A stretch of 14,029 bases of DNA from Camillea tinctor (Eukaryota > Ascomycota > Sordariomycetes > Xylariales > Xylariaceae): the NCBI GenBank assembly GCA_022578605.1, contig MU394197.1, positions 1 through 14,029 of the forward strand, read 5' to 3'. The notes beneath the pieces are model-generated. The model ran no database searches and was not told the DNA's origin. It worked only from the letters and a program-made list of their open reading frames with translations. Of the stretch, positions 1 through 7,990 are shown piece by piece. Numbering within the stretch: position 1 is the first letter of the stretch; each line of letters starts with the position of its first letter. The position numbers and the translations under genes are program-made.

Positions 1-445
1 TTAAACGTTTTTAAAAGCTTAATTGTAATTTTTAATAAACTTTAAAATTAAAAATTAAATAATTAAGTTAATATTAAATATAAAACTATATTTTTAAAAA
101 AAATAAATTATATAAAATTTTAATTTAATTCAATATATTAAATATAGTATAAAATAATTTAAATTAATAAAATAAAAATTATTTTTTAAAATATATTAAT
201 TAATATAATAAGTTTTAAATTTTTTTTTAAAAAAATAAGGCTATTTTTGTAGTTTTTAGTTTTTTTGTAATTATTAATTTAATTAACTTATATAGTTTAT
301 AGTTAATTAAAGCTTTAATTAAAACTATATAAGTTAATTAGTACTTTAATTAAAAACTATATAAGTTAGTTAATAAGTTAATTAAAACTACTATAGTTAG
401 TAAGTTTTATAGTTAAAATTATTTAAATTAGTTAGTAATTAAATA
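1..445. other. AT-rich non-coding DNA, nothing recognised except a palindrome
   Basis: No coding frame or RNA gene can be supported here. The stretch is almost pure A+T with scattered AGT, AGC and ACT. Between about 280 and 370 it contains palindromic and direct repeats, listed separately. The right edge is set where similarity to the SINE tail region begins. Confidence 0.6.
281..339. repeat. Nested AT-rich palindrome
   Basis: An 18-bp arm at 281-298 is perfectly inverted at 322-339. The spacer contains a second perfect 20-bp palindrome, 303-322, centred on AGCT. Part of the right arm recurs as a direct repeat at about 345-367 (TTTAATTAAAA...CTATATAAGTTA). It could be the decayed end of an inverted-repeat element or slippage in simple AT sequence. 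No function can be assigned. Confidence 0.6.
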
Positions 446-735
446 AAAATTAAAAATTAAAGTTTTTTATTATAACTTTATATTAATGTATTAAAAATTT
501 ATATAGAAAATTTTTTGCGTTAATAACGCTTTATTATAGTTAGTTTTTTTAAGGCTTTATTAATAAGTTAATTAATAATAGCACTTTATAAAAAAAAGTA
601 TTAGCGATAATAAAGTTAATAATAATAAGTAAGTTAGTAATAGTTACTTTATTAGTTTTAAAAAAGTGTTAGCAATAAAAAGTATATAAGTTAATAATAG
701 TATTTTATAAAAAGTTACTTTATAAAAAGTTATTT
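446..735 (-). mobile_element. Decayed SINE fragment (3' body, terminal tail and head missing)
   Basis: This stretch aligns in the same orientation with the SINE copies at 8584-9001 and 9002-9822. Shared landmarks are AAAATTTATATAGAAAATTTTTT at about 495-515 (matching 8718-8740), the following GC(T)AATA-GCGCTTTA block, AAGGCTTTATTA, and the alternating ACTTTATAAAAAG / TAGCAATAA units of the body. It lacks the outer ~120 bp with the microsatellite tail, and the tRNA-like head. It is more AT-rich than the other copies, with nearly all differences being C->T or G->A. Orientation is inferred from copies whose tRNA-like head lies on the minus strand. Confidence 0.65.
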
Positions 736-2616
736 TTATTTATTTTTTATTTATAAATTTTTTTAATTTTTATTAAGATTTTTATATTATATAAACTTAT
801 GGTATTATAAGCTTTAATTTTTTTTTTTTGCTTTTAAATTAAGTAACTTTTTTTCTTTAAAAGAAAATAAAAGTATTAGCTTTTTATTAATTATAAAGAT
901 ATTAGTTTTTTTTTTAACTTTTTTTTTTAAGCTTAAAATAAATAAAAAAACGATTTATTGCTTTATTAGTTACTTTTTTAAACTTAAAGCAAAAAATAGC
1001 TTTTATTTTTTTAGCTTTTAACGAAAATTAAAGTTAAAATAAAAAATAACTTTTTTATATTCAAAAAGCGCTAAATAATATAAATAAAAAACTATAAATT
1101 TAATTTTTTTTAAACTTACGAAAAACTTAATAGTTTTTATTTTAACTTTTTTAAAAGCAATTAAAAAAAAGTAAAAATAAATGCTAAAGTTAAGTTTAAT
1201 ATACTTATTAACTTTTTATTTTATTTAAATATAGTATTTAAAAAATATAAAAAAAAACTTTTTAAAAAAATAGGTTAATGTAGCTTTTTTTAAATATAAA
1301 ACATTATTGTTAAATTAGTAGTTGTTATTATATTAAACTAATTTTTAATTAATAGTAAAAAAAAGCAAAATACGTAAATAGCTTTAAAAAAAAGCACTTA
1401 GTTTTATTTTTTTTGTTTAATTTTACTTATTTTTTTAAAATTAAGCGTTATAATATTTGTGCTTTTTAATAAAAAATAAAAAAAAAAGTTTTGCTTTTTT
1501 GCTTATATGCAATAATAGTAATAATTAATGCTAATATTAACTTTAATTTTAATTTTAACCTTTAAAAATAAAATATAATGTAAAGTAAAAAAATTAAGCT
1601 TATAGCAATAAAAAATAATAGCTTATATTTTAAAAATAAAAGGCTATTTATTAAGCTATTAATTAAATACGCTTAAAATAACTTATGCTTAATAAACTTT
1701 TAAGTAATATTAATTAATGCTATGTTTTTAAATTATGGCAATGTAGTAAATATATAAAAAATAAAAATAAGTTAAGCTTTTTAGGTTAAAAATAAAGAAG
1801 TTAAAAAAATATTATATATAAAGCAGTTAAAATTAACTTTTAACTTAATAAAGCAACAAATTAATTATTTTATATAGTTTTAAAAATATTTAAAACTTTA
1901 TAAATAAATTAAAGCTAAAAAATAATAAACCTTTTTTTTATTAAAAAGTTATTGCATAAATTAATAAAAAATTAAAAATAATTTATAAAACTAAACTGGT
2001 ATTAAAAGCTTTTATTTAAAGTTAAATTATTATGTTTAAATAATTAATAAAAGTAAGCTTTTATATTTTTAACTTTAAATTAACTTTTTTAATAAAAAAA
2101 AGGCTAAAATTTTGCAATATTAAAAATGCTTAAATTTTTATAAATCTAAAAATTGCAACTATAACTTTTATTATTATAATTATAAAAAAAAACATAATAA
2201 TTATTAGCTTTTTATAAAATGCTTTAATTATAAAAAATTATATGCTTTTTTAATAGTAGCTTAATTAATTAAATTAATTAAAAAAAACAAAGCTATTATT
2301 TAATATATAAAGCAGTAATTAACGTAAATTTAGCTATTTAGTAAATAATAATATTAAGCTATAATAAAATTAATTATTAATAATAATAATTAAAAAAAGC
2401 GTTATTTTTAAAGCTTATAATATAAACTTAACTTTAAAAACGGAAATAAAAAAACAATTACTTTTATTTTTACTTTAAAAGCAATAAAATTAATAATAGC
2501 GTTAAACTTAAAACTTGCTTTTATAAAAAAATTAAAAAAAAATATAACAATAATATAATAAATAATTTTTACTTAAAAAAACGGCTTAAAAAAATAAAAA
2601 ACTTTATAAATAAAAA
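736..2616. other. AT-rich degenerate DNA without a recognisable gene
   Basis: In 1.9 kb I find no open frame longer than a few dozen codons, no match to the LINE or SINE copies elsewhere in the window, and no RNA gene. Residual C and G sit almost only in AGC, ACT, AGT and TGC contexts, the same decay signature as the LINE copies. It is therefore most likely an older mutated repeat. A weak cysteine/histidine pattern at 2127-2156 was considered and rejected. Confidence 0.5.
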
Positions 2617-2699
2617 GTCCACATGGCGCAGTTGGTCAGCGCCTGGCTTACATTTCTGTGGGAATTAAATGTACGTGGGTTCGAATCCCGCTGTGGCCA
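2617..2699 (+). ncRNA. tRNA-like Pol III unit (SINE head or aberrant tRNA), no anticodon arm
   Basis: The sequence folds partly as a tRNA. The acceptor arm is GTCCACA (2617-2623) against TGTGGCC (2692-2698), with one T-C mismatch at position 2. The D stem is GCGC (2626-2629) against GCGC (2639-2642). The T arm is GTGGG-TTCGAAT-CCCGC (2675-2691), with A2699 as discriminator. No anticodon stem exists. Instead TACATTT (2649-2655) pairs with AAATGTA (2667-2673) around an 11-nt loop. The same head occurs on the minus strand at 8213-8292 and 9741-9822, at the 5' ends of SINE copies, with the acceptor start GGCCACA intact at 9822. A functional tRNA is therefore unlikely; a tRNA-derived SINE head or a tRNA-like small RNA fits better. 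Its sequence is not mutated although both flanks are. Confidence 0.6.
2624..2688 (+). promoter_or_regulatory. Internal RNA polymerase III promoter, box A and box B
   Basis: Box A reads TGGCGCAGTTGG at 2624-2635 (eukaryotic consensus TGGCNNAGTGG). Box B reads GGTTCGAATCC at 2678-2688, an exact match to GGTTCRANYCC. They are separated by 42 bp, a workable distance for TFIIIC. Among the three heads in the window this is the only one with both boxes intact. Confidence 0.7.
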
Positions 2700-2830
2700 C
2701 GCTTGTTTGTTAAAGTGTATGGGGGCACTTTAACAGCAAGAGACCCTTCTTACCTGAGATGTTAGGTTTTTTTCTAGTACCACAAAAGTCTTGTATTAGT
2801 TATGTACGGTATATGGTTTTTCCTAACATT
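2700..2830 (+). other. Unmutated segment downstream of the tRNA-like head
   Basis: This 130-bp stretch has ordinary base composition between AT-rich blocks and does not match the SINE bodies at 7467-8292 or 9002-9822. It holds a 10-bp hairpin, arms 2708-2717 and 2726-2735, with loop TATGGGGG. It also has an 8-bp inverted repeat, ATGTTAGG (2759-2766) and CCTAACAT (2822-2829). A run of seven T follows at 2767-2773. It may be the rest of a short Pol III transcript, or the body of a second SINE type cut by the LINE whose tail begins at 2831. No protein frame is apparent. Confidence 0.45.
2767..2773 (+). terminator. Candidate Pol III terminator (T7)
   Basis: A run of seven T on the plus strand lies 68 bp after the tRNA-like fold. 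Runs of four or more T end Pol III transcripts, so this would give an RNA of roughly 150 nt starting near 2617. The run may be fortuitous. Confidence 0.4.
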
Positions 2831-2853
2831 GATAATAATGATAATGATGATAT
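2831..2853 (-). repeat. Microsatellite tail of LINE A, (ATC/ATT)n
   Basis: GATAAT/GATGAT units on the plus strand are the reverse complement of an ATC/ATT tail. The same tail followed by ATATTTAACGT occurs at 6472-6494, 7467-7492, 8584-8600, 9003-9025 and 11041-11066, and in inverse form at 4801-4821. Confidence 0.8.
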
Positions 2854-2913
2854 ATTTAACGTCCAAAGCGGGAGCCGGAGTTAAACTATCTACTAAGCGG
2901 TATCTAGTTACAC

Positions 2914-2936
2914 CTTAAGCCTATATAGACTATAAG
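2914..2936 (-). other. Predicted stem-loop in the 3' end of the LINE/SINE RNA
   Basis: The minus-strand RNA folds as CUUA, bulged U, then AGUCUA-UA-UAGGCU, then UAAG, giving ten base pairs about 60 nt before the microsatellite tail. Equivalent hairpins occur at 4732-4754 (plus strand), 6560-6582, 7552-7565 and 11127-11149. A 3' stem-loop next to a simple-repeat tail is what some LINE reverse transcriptases recognise (UnaL2 type); that role is inferred here. Confidence 0.55.
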
Positions 2937-4416
2937 ATAGCAAGAGTAAAAAGGTTACCTCCTATACCTGCATGTTGAAAATAAACAAAGGAAATCCTCT
3001 TACCTTTTTTTTTTAGGGATAGCGGTTGTGCTTTCTATTTAAACCGTATTCCTCTGTAACGTTAATTGCCTTACTGTAACTAGCCCCTGTAGGCCTCGCC
3101 TGTTAGTTACATTATAGTTCCTGTTTTTTGTACGGGTTAGCCCGTGTAAAAAAGGTTGCAAAGTTAAAGTAGCCTTTATAGCTAAATAAATAACGAAATT
3201 TACGTCCTAAGCAGATTTTAAATTTCTGTATTGTATGTTAAGTATGTTAGCATTTTATAATATAACTAAGATTTTGTTTTTAGCTGCATTGGCATACGTA
3301 GCAATTAACTGCTTTGAGGTAGTTAAAGCGTTAGTAATAGTTTGCAAAGTTTTTGTAACCTATATATTCGGCAAAAAGCCGATACAAAGTTTAGCAATTA
3401 AACGTAAACTCTTTAAAAATAAAAACTACAAGTAGCTTTTACTTTTAATATAAACAAAAAGTATTTTATATTTATTACTTAATGAAAATGTTATGTTTTT
3501 TAAGCTTATTAATGTGTTAAGTATAGGTTAAAGTAAAAAGTTTGAAAAAGTCGAAAAAAAAGCAATTGGAACAATTGGAGCTAATGTTTTTTTTAGCTTA
3601 TTAATTTACTTTTTTGTTTTTAAAGATATTTTTATGTTTAAAGGACTATTATATAGTATAAACAAAAAAATAAATATAATTAATTATTTTTATAAAGGTA
3701 ACAAAATTGGCTTAAAAGTTATTAAAAAAGTAGTTAAAAAGTTTTTAAATTATTGCTATATTATTTAAATATAAATAAAAGCTAATAAAAGTAAAAATAA
3801 TGTTATATTATTTTATTTTTATTTATTTTGCAGCTTTTTGTATAGTAATTATTTTTGCATTAAAAACTTTTATTTAGTTAAAAAGTTTATAAAAAAAATA
3901 AAGCTTTTTATTGCTTTAATATACTATAAACTTCCAATTAATATAAGTATTTAAAGTCTTAAATCTATCCAAGTATAAAATTAAGTTAAATAAAAAAAAG
4001 TATTTAAGTTAATATTTATACTTTGTAACTCTTACTGCTTTTTTTACAAAACAAAAAAAGGAGGCTTTAAGCTAACGTTTACTAAAGTCTAAGCATAAAT
4101 ATTAAAAAATTAATATGTTTGTTATTTATAATCTTATCTTTTTTAAATTACTTTTAAAGTTTACTTTTATTACTAAAAAGTATTAAAAGTTTAATATTTT
4201 AAATTAAATTAAGTACTTATTACATATTTACTTAAAAAGTACTTTTAATAATAAAATGCTTAATTTTTTGTAAAGCGTTGATATATTAATCATTTTCCAT
4301 ACCGGTAGCGTTATTTTAATTGTTGTTTTAAGAGGTTTATTAAAAATAATTAATTAGGCTTTATAGTTAATATGCATTATTTTGCTTTTAAAAGTATCTT
4401 ATTAATAATATCCAAG

Positions 4417-4650
4417 CTACCATATTTTTACTGCATATGTTACTATTAATATTACGTATGCTTTAACTACTTTAATTGTTTTATTTAGTAAAGCGCTTTT
4501 AGTTACTTTATTAAAGTGCTTAATGTGGTTGGCTACTTGAAGTGCCTTAGCTCCCCAAGTTGCGATGTAATTTTTAAAACGCAACTTAGAGTCGAAGTAC
4601 ACTCTAAGCTACCTAACTGCTCCTTCCGAGGGGTGTACAACGAAGTCCCC
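4417..4650 (-). pseudogene. Reverse transcriptase thumb region, Tad1-like LINE (remnant)
   Basis: The minus-strand frame from 4650 reads G-D-F-V-V-H-P-S-E-G-A-V-R, then a stop (TAG at 4612-4610), then L-R-V-Y-F-D-S-K-L-R-F and on through A-K-A-L-Q-V-A-N-H to T-Y-A-V-K-I-W at 4420. A second stop (TAG, 4416-4414) follows, then L-G. Fungal LINE RTs have W-L-G-V-x-x-D-x-K-L-x-F and Y-G-A-E-x-W-W-P-G at these places. The stops thus fall where Trp is expected (TGG->TAG), and the R before V-Y-F-D fits a Gly codon (GGA->AGA). The catalytic palm motifs lie further 5' and are absent because the copy is truncated. The product cannot be functional. Confidence 0.85.
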
Positions 4651-4653
4651 AGC

Positions 4654-4821
4654 TTTTTTCCTAGCATTAAAAGCGGTTTTCCTTTGTTTACTTTAACACG
4701 TTGGTACGGGGTTTTCCCTTACTCTAACCGTCTTATGCCCTATATAGGGATAAGGGCTTACAGTATATAATACTAAATAGGTCCGCCCGGACGTTAAAAA
4801 TATCATCATCATCATCATCAT
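4654..4821 (+). mobile_element. Short 3' end of the LINE/SINE tail family, plus orientation
   Basis: The reverse complement aligns with the left ends of LINE A and the SINE copies: AACGTCC..., TATATAG followed by CATAAGAC, GTTAGAGTAAG, CGTGTT(A/G)AA and AACAAAGGAAA. It ends in TATCATCATC... at 4801-4821, the plus-strand form of the tail. At its 5' side the segment AATGCTAGG-AAAAAAGC resembles SINE D (TTAACTAGGAAGTTAGC, 7637-7655), so it may be a truncated SINE rather than a LINE. It contains a strong hairpin (4732-4754) and the palindrome CCCTATATAGGG (4738-4749). It is little mutated and joins LINE A without a spacer. Confidence 0.75.
4801..4821 (+). repeat. (ATC)n microsatellite tail
   Basis: Six perfect ATC units follow GGACGTTAAAAAT. 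This is the plus-strand tail of the 4654-4821 fragment and the mirror of the GAT run at 2831-2853. Confidence 0.85.
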
Positions 4822-5022
4822 TTATAAATAAAAAATAGTAAAATTAAAACTTTAAAAAATTTAAAACTTTATATAATTAAGTAGCGTTTATAAAAAATAA
4901 AAAGATTTTTTTTTATAACTTATATAAATAAATTAAAAAAACTAATACTTTAAAAAAAAATATAAAAAAAACAAATTTAAAATAGTAATTAGTAATATTT
5001 TAATGCGCTTTTAAACTTATTT

Positions 5023-5052
5023 TGCTTTAATATAATACTTATAAATATAGCT
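5023..5052 (+). pseudogene. CCHC-type zinc-knuckle trace of LINE ORF1
   Basis: The codons TGC TTT AAT are followed, after a presumed one-base loss, by TAT AAT ACT TAT AAA TAT. If the TAT codons at the second Cys and the His places arose from TGT and CAT, and AAA from GGA, this is C-x2-C-x3-G-H, the first part of a retroviral-type knuckle found in LINE ORF1 proteins just before the endonuclease ORF. Position and order fit. The reading needs a frameshift and several transitions, so it is a weak call. Confidence 0.35.
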
Positions 5053-5184
5053 TTTTTTTAAAATAATAAAACTGCTATAATAATTATTAAGCTTTAATTT
5101 AATTAATTATAAATAGTAATAATAGTGCTATAAAAATTTAATAGCTTAAATAAACGTTAAAAAAAGTAATTATGCTTTTTTTAA

Positions 5185-6140
5185 GTTAATATTTAAAAAA
5201 ACTATAAACTTATAATATAGCACTAAAAGCAGCAAATAATGCTTAAATAAATATAATACTTATTTAAAAACTTTAAGTTAATATTTAAAAAAATAAAAAA
5301 ATAATTAAAATTTACTTAAAATATAATGTTTTTTTATTAAAAATTAAAAAAAGTAAAAGCTTAAAGTTTTTATATATATATGTAAAAAACTATACTTTTT
5401 AACGTTTTAATTAAAACTGTTTATAATATTAAATATATGCGTAATAAAAGTAAATAATATTATAGTTTATAATATATATATAAATAAAAAGTTTTTATAA
5501 AAAATTTTTTAAAATTAAAAAATTAAAAACTTAAATTAAAAAAAGTATATAAAAGCAATTTTAACGTAATTTATTAATTATAATAACTTAAGCATAAAAA
5601 AAACATAACAAACTTAAATAATAAGTTATAAATTAAGTTATTAATTATAAGTTTAAAATATTAAATTTAAATAAACTTATTTATTAAGTAAAAAATACTA
5701 TAAACTTAATACTTTTTAATATTTTTAATAATATTATATAAATAAATTAAAAAATATATATTAAGTTAAATTATTATATATTAAATTGTTAAATATTAAT
5801 AAGCATTTTAAAAAATATATTATTAAAGCGCTTTAATTTTATAAAAAACGCCTTTTTAAAGTATTTTTAACTATTAATACTATATTAAATAACGCTTTTT
5901 TTAAATATAATAAAAAAATAAAAAAACTTATAAACTTTTTTTTTAATATTTTTAATAAAATTAAAAAAGCATTAAGTAAACTTTAATATAATAAAAGCTA
6001 TAACGCTACTTAATAATATAAAAAATTACGCAAAATATGTTAAAGCTTTTTGTAAAGTAGTAAAAAAATGCTTGTTTAAAAAAGTAATTTAAAAACTAAC
6101 AATAACTTAACATAAAGCTTTTAAAAAAATTAAAAAAAAA
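5185..6140 (+). pseudogene. LINE endonuclease domain remnant
   Basis: At 5554-5565 the plus-strand codons AGC AAT TTT AAC read S-N-F-N, followed by Y-x-L and a stop. Copy B has AGC AAC TTT AAC at 10661-10650, with a TAG where Trp is expected. Fungal LINE endonucleases have G-D-F-N-x-H-H-P-x-W here; G->S and D->N are each a single G->A change. In copy B the following residues N-x-x-I-N-L-L and K-L-L continue the family pattern loosely. The Asp of GDFN binds the metal, so the mutated form would be inactive. Domain limits are approximate. Confidence 0.55.
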
Positions 6141-6468
6141 ATACTAAAAAAAAATTAATAAAGCAAATAATAATAAAATTATTTTTAAAATTATTAATTA
6201 ATATAAACTTAAAAACAACTTTTACTTTTTTTTTTATACATAATAGCTTAATAATTATAAATATAGCAAATAAAATATAGCTACTTTAAAACAAAATATT
6301 TATATTAAAAATAAATAAAAAAAACATTATTAATTTATAAAAGCTGCTTATTTTTATAAATATAAACTTTTTTATGCTTAAAAAAAACTATAAAAAAATA
6401 AAAACTTTTTTTTATAAAATTAGCATATTTTGCTAAATAAAGTAAAGTTAATATATATTTATATAATT

Positions 6469-7466
6469 AATATAATAATAATAATAATAATAATATATTT
6501 AATATTTAAAGCAAAAGTTAAAATTAAACTATTTACTATAAAGCAATATTTAATTATACTTTAAACTTATATAAACTATAAAACGGTAAAAGTAAAAAAA
6601 TTACTTTTTATACTTATATGTTAAAAATATACAAAAAAGATCTTTTTACTTTTTTTCTTTAAAAATTACGATTATACTTTTTATTTAAGCCGTGTTTTTT
6701 TACAACGTTAATTACTTTACTATAATTAGCTTTTTTAAGCTTTACTAATAGTTATTTATTACGTTTTTTATATAAGTAAGCTTATGTAATAAAAGTTATA
6801 AAGTTAATATAGCTTTTATAGCTAATAAAATACTAAGTTTTGCGTTTTAAATAAATTTTAAGTTTTTATATTATATTTTAAATATATTAACATTTAATAA
6901 TATAGTTAAAATTTTATTTTTAACTATATTAATATATATAACAATTAATTACTTTAAAATAATTAAAGCGTTAATAATAATTTGCAAAATTGTTATAGCT
7001 CGTTTATTTAGTAAAAAACTAATATAAAGTTTAATAACTAAATATAAACTTTTTAAAAATAAAAACTATAAATAATTTTTATTTTTAATATAAATAAAAA
7101 GTATTTTGTATTTACTACTTAATAAAAATATTATATTTTTTAAGCTTATTAATATGTTAAATATAAATTAAAATAAAAAGTTTAAAAAAATTAAAAAAAA
7201 AAGCAATTAAAGCAATTAAAATTAGCTCTTTTTTTAGCTTATTAATTTACTTTTTCGTTTTTAAAAATGTATTTATATTTAAAAAACTATTAAATAATAT
7301 AAATAAAAAAATAAAAATAATTAATTATTTTTATAAAAGCAATAAAATTAGCTTAAAAATTATTAAAAAAAATAGTTAAAAAGTTTTTAAATTATTGCTA
7401 TATTATTTAAACATAAATAAAAACTAATAAAAGTAAAAATAATATTATATTAATTTATTTTTACTT
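6469..7466 (-). mobile_element. LINE B, 3' section
   Basis: This section aligns colinearly with LINE A 2831-3820 and LINE C 11041-12014. It begins with a (TAA)n tail at 6472-6494, keeps the 3' hairpin (6560-6582) and ends abruptly at 7466, where the SINE D tail starts. Compared with LINE A nearly all changes are C->T or G->A, so no frame survives. The element tail abuts LINE D at 6468, which suggests insertion into that older copy. Confidence 0.8.
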
Positions 7467-7492
7467 ATAATAATAATAATAATAATAATGAT
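7467..7492 (-). repeat. Microsatellite tail of SINE D
   Basis: A (TAA)n run ending in TGAT on the plus strand, followed by ATATTTTACG. It corresponds to the tails of the LINE copies. Confidence 0.75.
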
Positions 7493-7689
7493 ATATTTTA
7501 CGTTTAGGGCAAGCGATAAACTAATTAACTAATTAGCTATTTATAATTTTAAGCTTATATAAACTATGGGACGGCTAGAATGAGGGGTTTATGCCTTTAT
7601 ACTTGCGTGTTGAAAATTTACATAGAAAATTCTCTATATTAACTAGGAAGTTAGCGCTTTACCATTAACTAGCTTTCTTTAAAGCCTTG

Positions 7690-7990
7690 CCAGTGGGGTT
7701 GGTCAGTGACAGCCACCCTATAGGGGGCTACCCTGTAGGGGGTGTCAGCGATGGTGGGGTTGGCGATGGTAGGTGGGTCGGCAACAGCTACCCTATTGGA
7801 TAGGGAGGTGTTGGCGATGGTGGGGTTAGTTGGTGACAGCCACCTTATAAGGGGCTACCCTGTGGGAGGGGGGGGGTGTCAGCGATAGTGGGGTTAGTTG
7901 GTCGATAACAGCTGCTTTATTAGATAAAAAAGTGTTGGTGAAAGTGGGGTTGTTAGCAACAGTTACCTTGTTAGTAGGGCTGTTAGCAGT
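7690..7990. repeat. Minisatellite-like body of SINE D, about five units of 55-75 bp
   Basis: Plus-strand units follow the pattern GTTGGT-GACAGC-ACCCTAT-GGGGG-GTGTCAGCGATGGTGGGGTT. They start near 7697, 7772, 7827, 7897 and 7950, and the last unit is degenerate. Some units contain an extra GGGGCTACCCTGTAGGGGG insert. Related, more mutated units occur in SINE E, SINE F and the 446-735 fragment, so the array belongs to the family. Confidence 0.65.

Larger units (their letters stand above)
2831..4653 (-). mobile_element. LINE A: 5'-truncated Tad1-like non-LTR retrotransposon
   Basis: Read on the minus strand, this copy runs from the reverse transcriptase thumb (4650-4417), through the post-RT block with L-P-V-W-K-M (4308-4291), to a 3' end closing in a (GAT)n microsatellite on the plus strand (2831-2853). 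The LPVW..T..LHRE-type block after the RT is characteristic of fungal Tad1-clade LINEs. An RNase H domain normally follows; a possible E-V-Y trace lies at 3934-3920 but is too decayed to claim. Copies B (6469-7466) and C (11037 onward) match across 2831-3820 and 2831-4653 respectively. This copy keeps the most G+C, so it is the youngest or least mutated. Its 5' end at about 4653 joins directly to an oppositely oriented 3' end. Confidence 0.85.
4822..6468 (+). mobile_element. LINE D: 5' part of the LINE, plus strand
   Basis: From 5183 to 6438 this stretch is the inverted copy of 9823-11036, and to 6467 it continues to match 13680-13722 of LINE C in inverse. Read on the plus strand, it would carry a CCHC-like knuckle (5023-5052), then the endonuclease, and would stop before the reverse transcriptase because the tail of LINE B begins at 6469-6472. 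The part 4822-5182 has no second copy in the window and is assigned to this element by the knuckle and by continuity. Mutation is severe: nearly every C left follows A or G. Confidence 0.7.

Noticed and set aside
2113..2200. Second CCHC zinc-knuckle array on the plus strand (Cys codons at 2127 and 2154)
   Set aside because: The spacing is one residue short (C-x3-H-x4-C), the first Cys is out of frame, and the later cysteines would all have to be assumed from TAT codons.
2617..2699. Functional tRNA gene
   Set aside because: Although acceptor, D and T arms and both promoter boxes are present, no anticodon stem can be formed with or without an intron after position 37, and related heads start SINE copies.
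3235..3435. Plus-strand 66-codon open frame with a hydrophobic N-terminal half
   Set aside because: It is antisense to the 3' part of LINE A, has no supporting match, and the same frame is broken in LINE B and LINE C (for example a stop after P-M in LINE C near 11596).
4516..4770. Plus-strand 84-codon open frame
   Set aside because: It lies opposite the reverse transcriptase thumb frame of LINE A and crosses the junction at 4653 into a different element, so it is a chance frame.
2831..4821. DNA transposon or MITE with about 150-bp terminal inverted repeats
   Set aside because: The inverted ends are two LINE/SINE 3' tails with microsatellites, the interior carries a LINE reverse transcriptase, and no transposase trace is seen.
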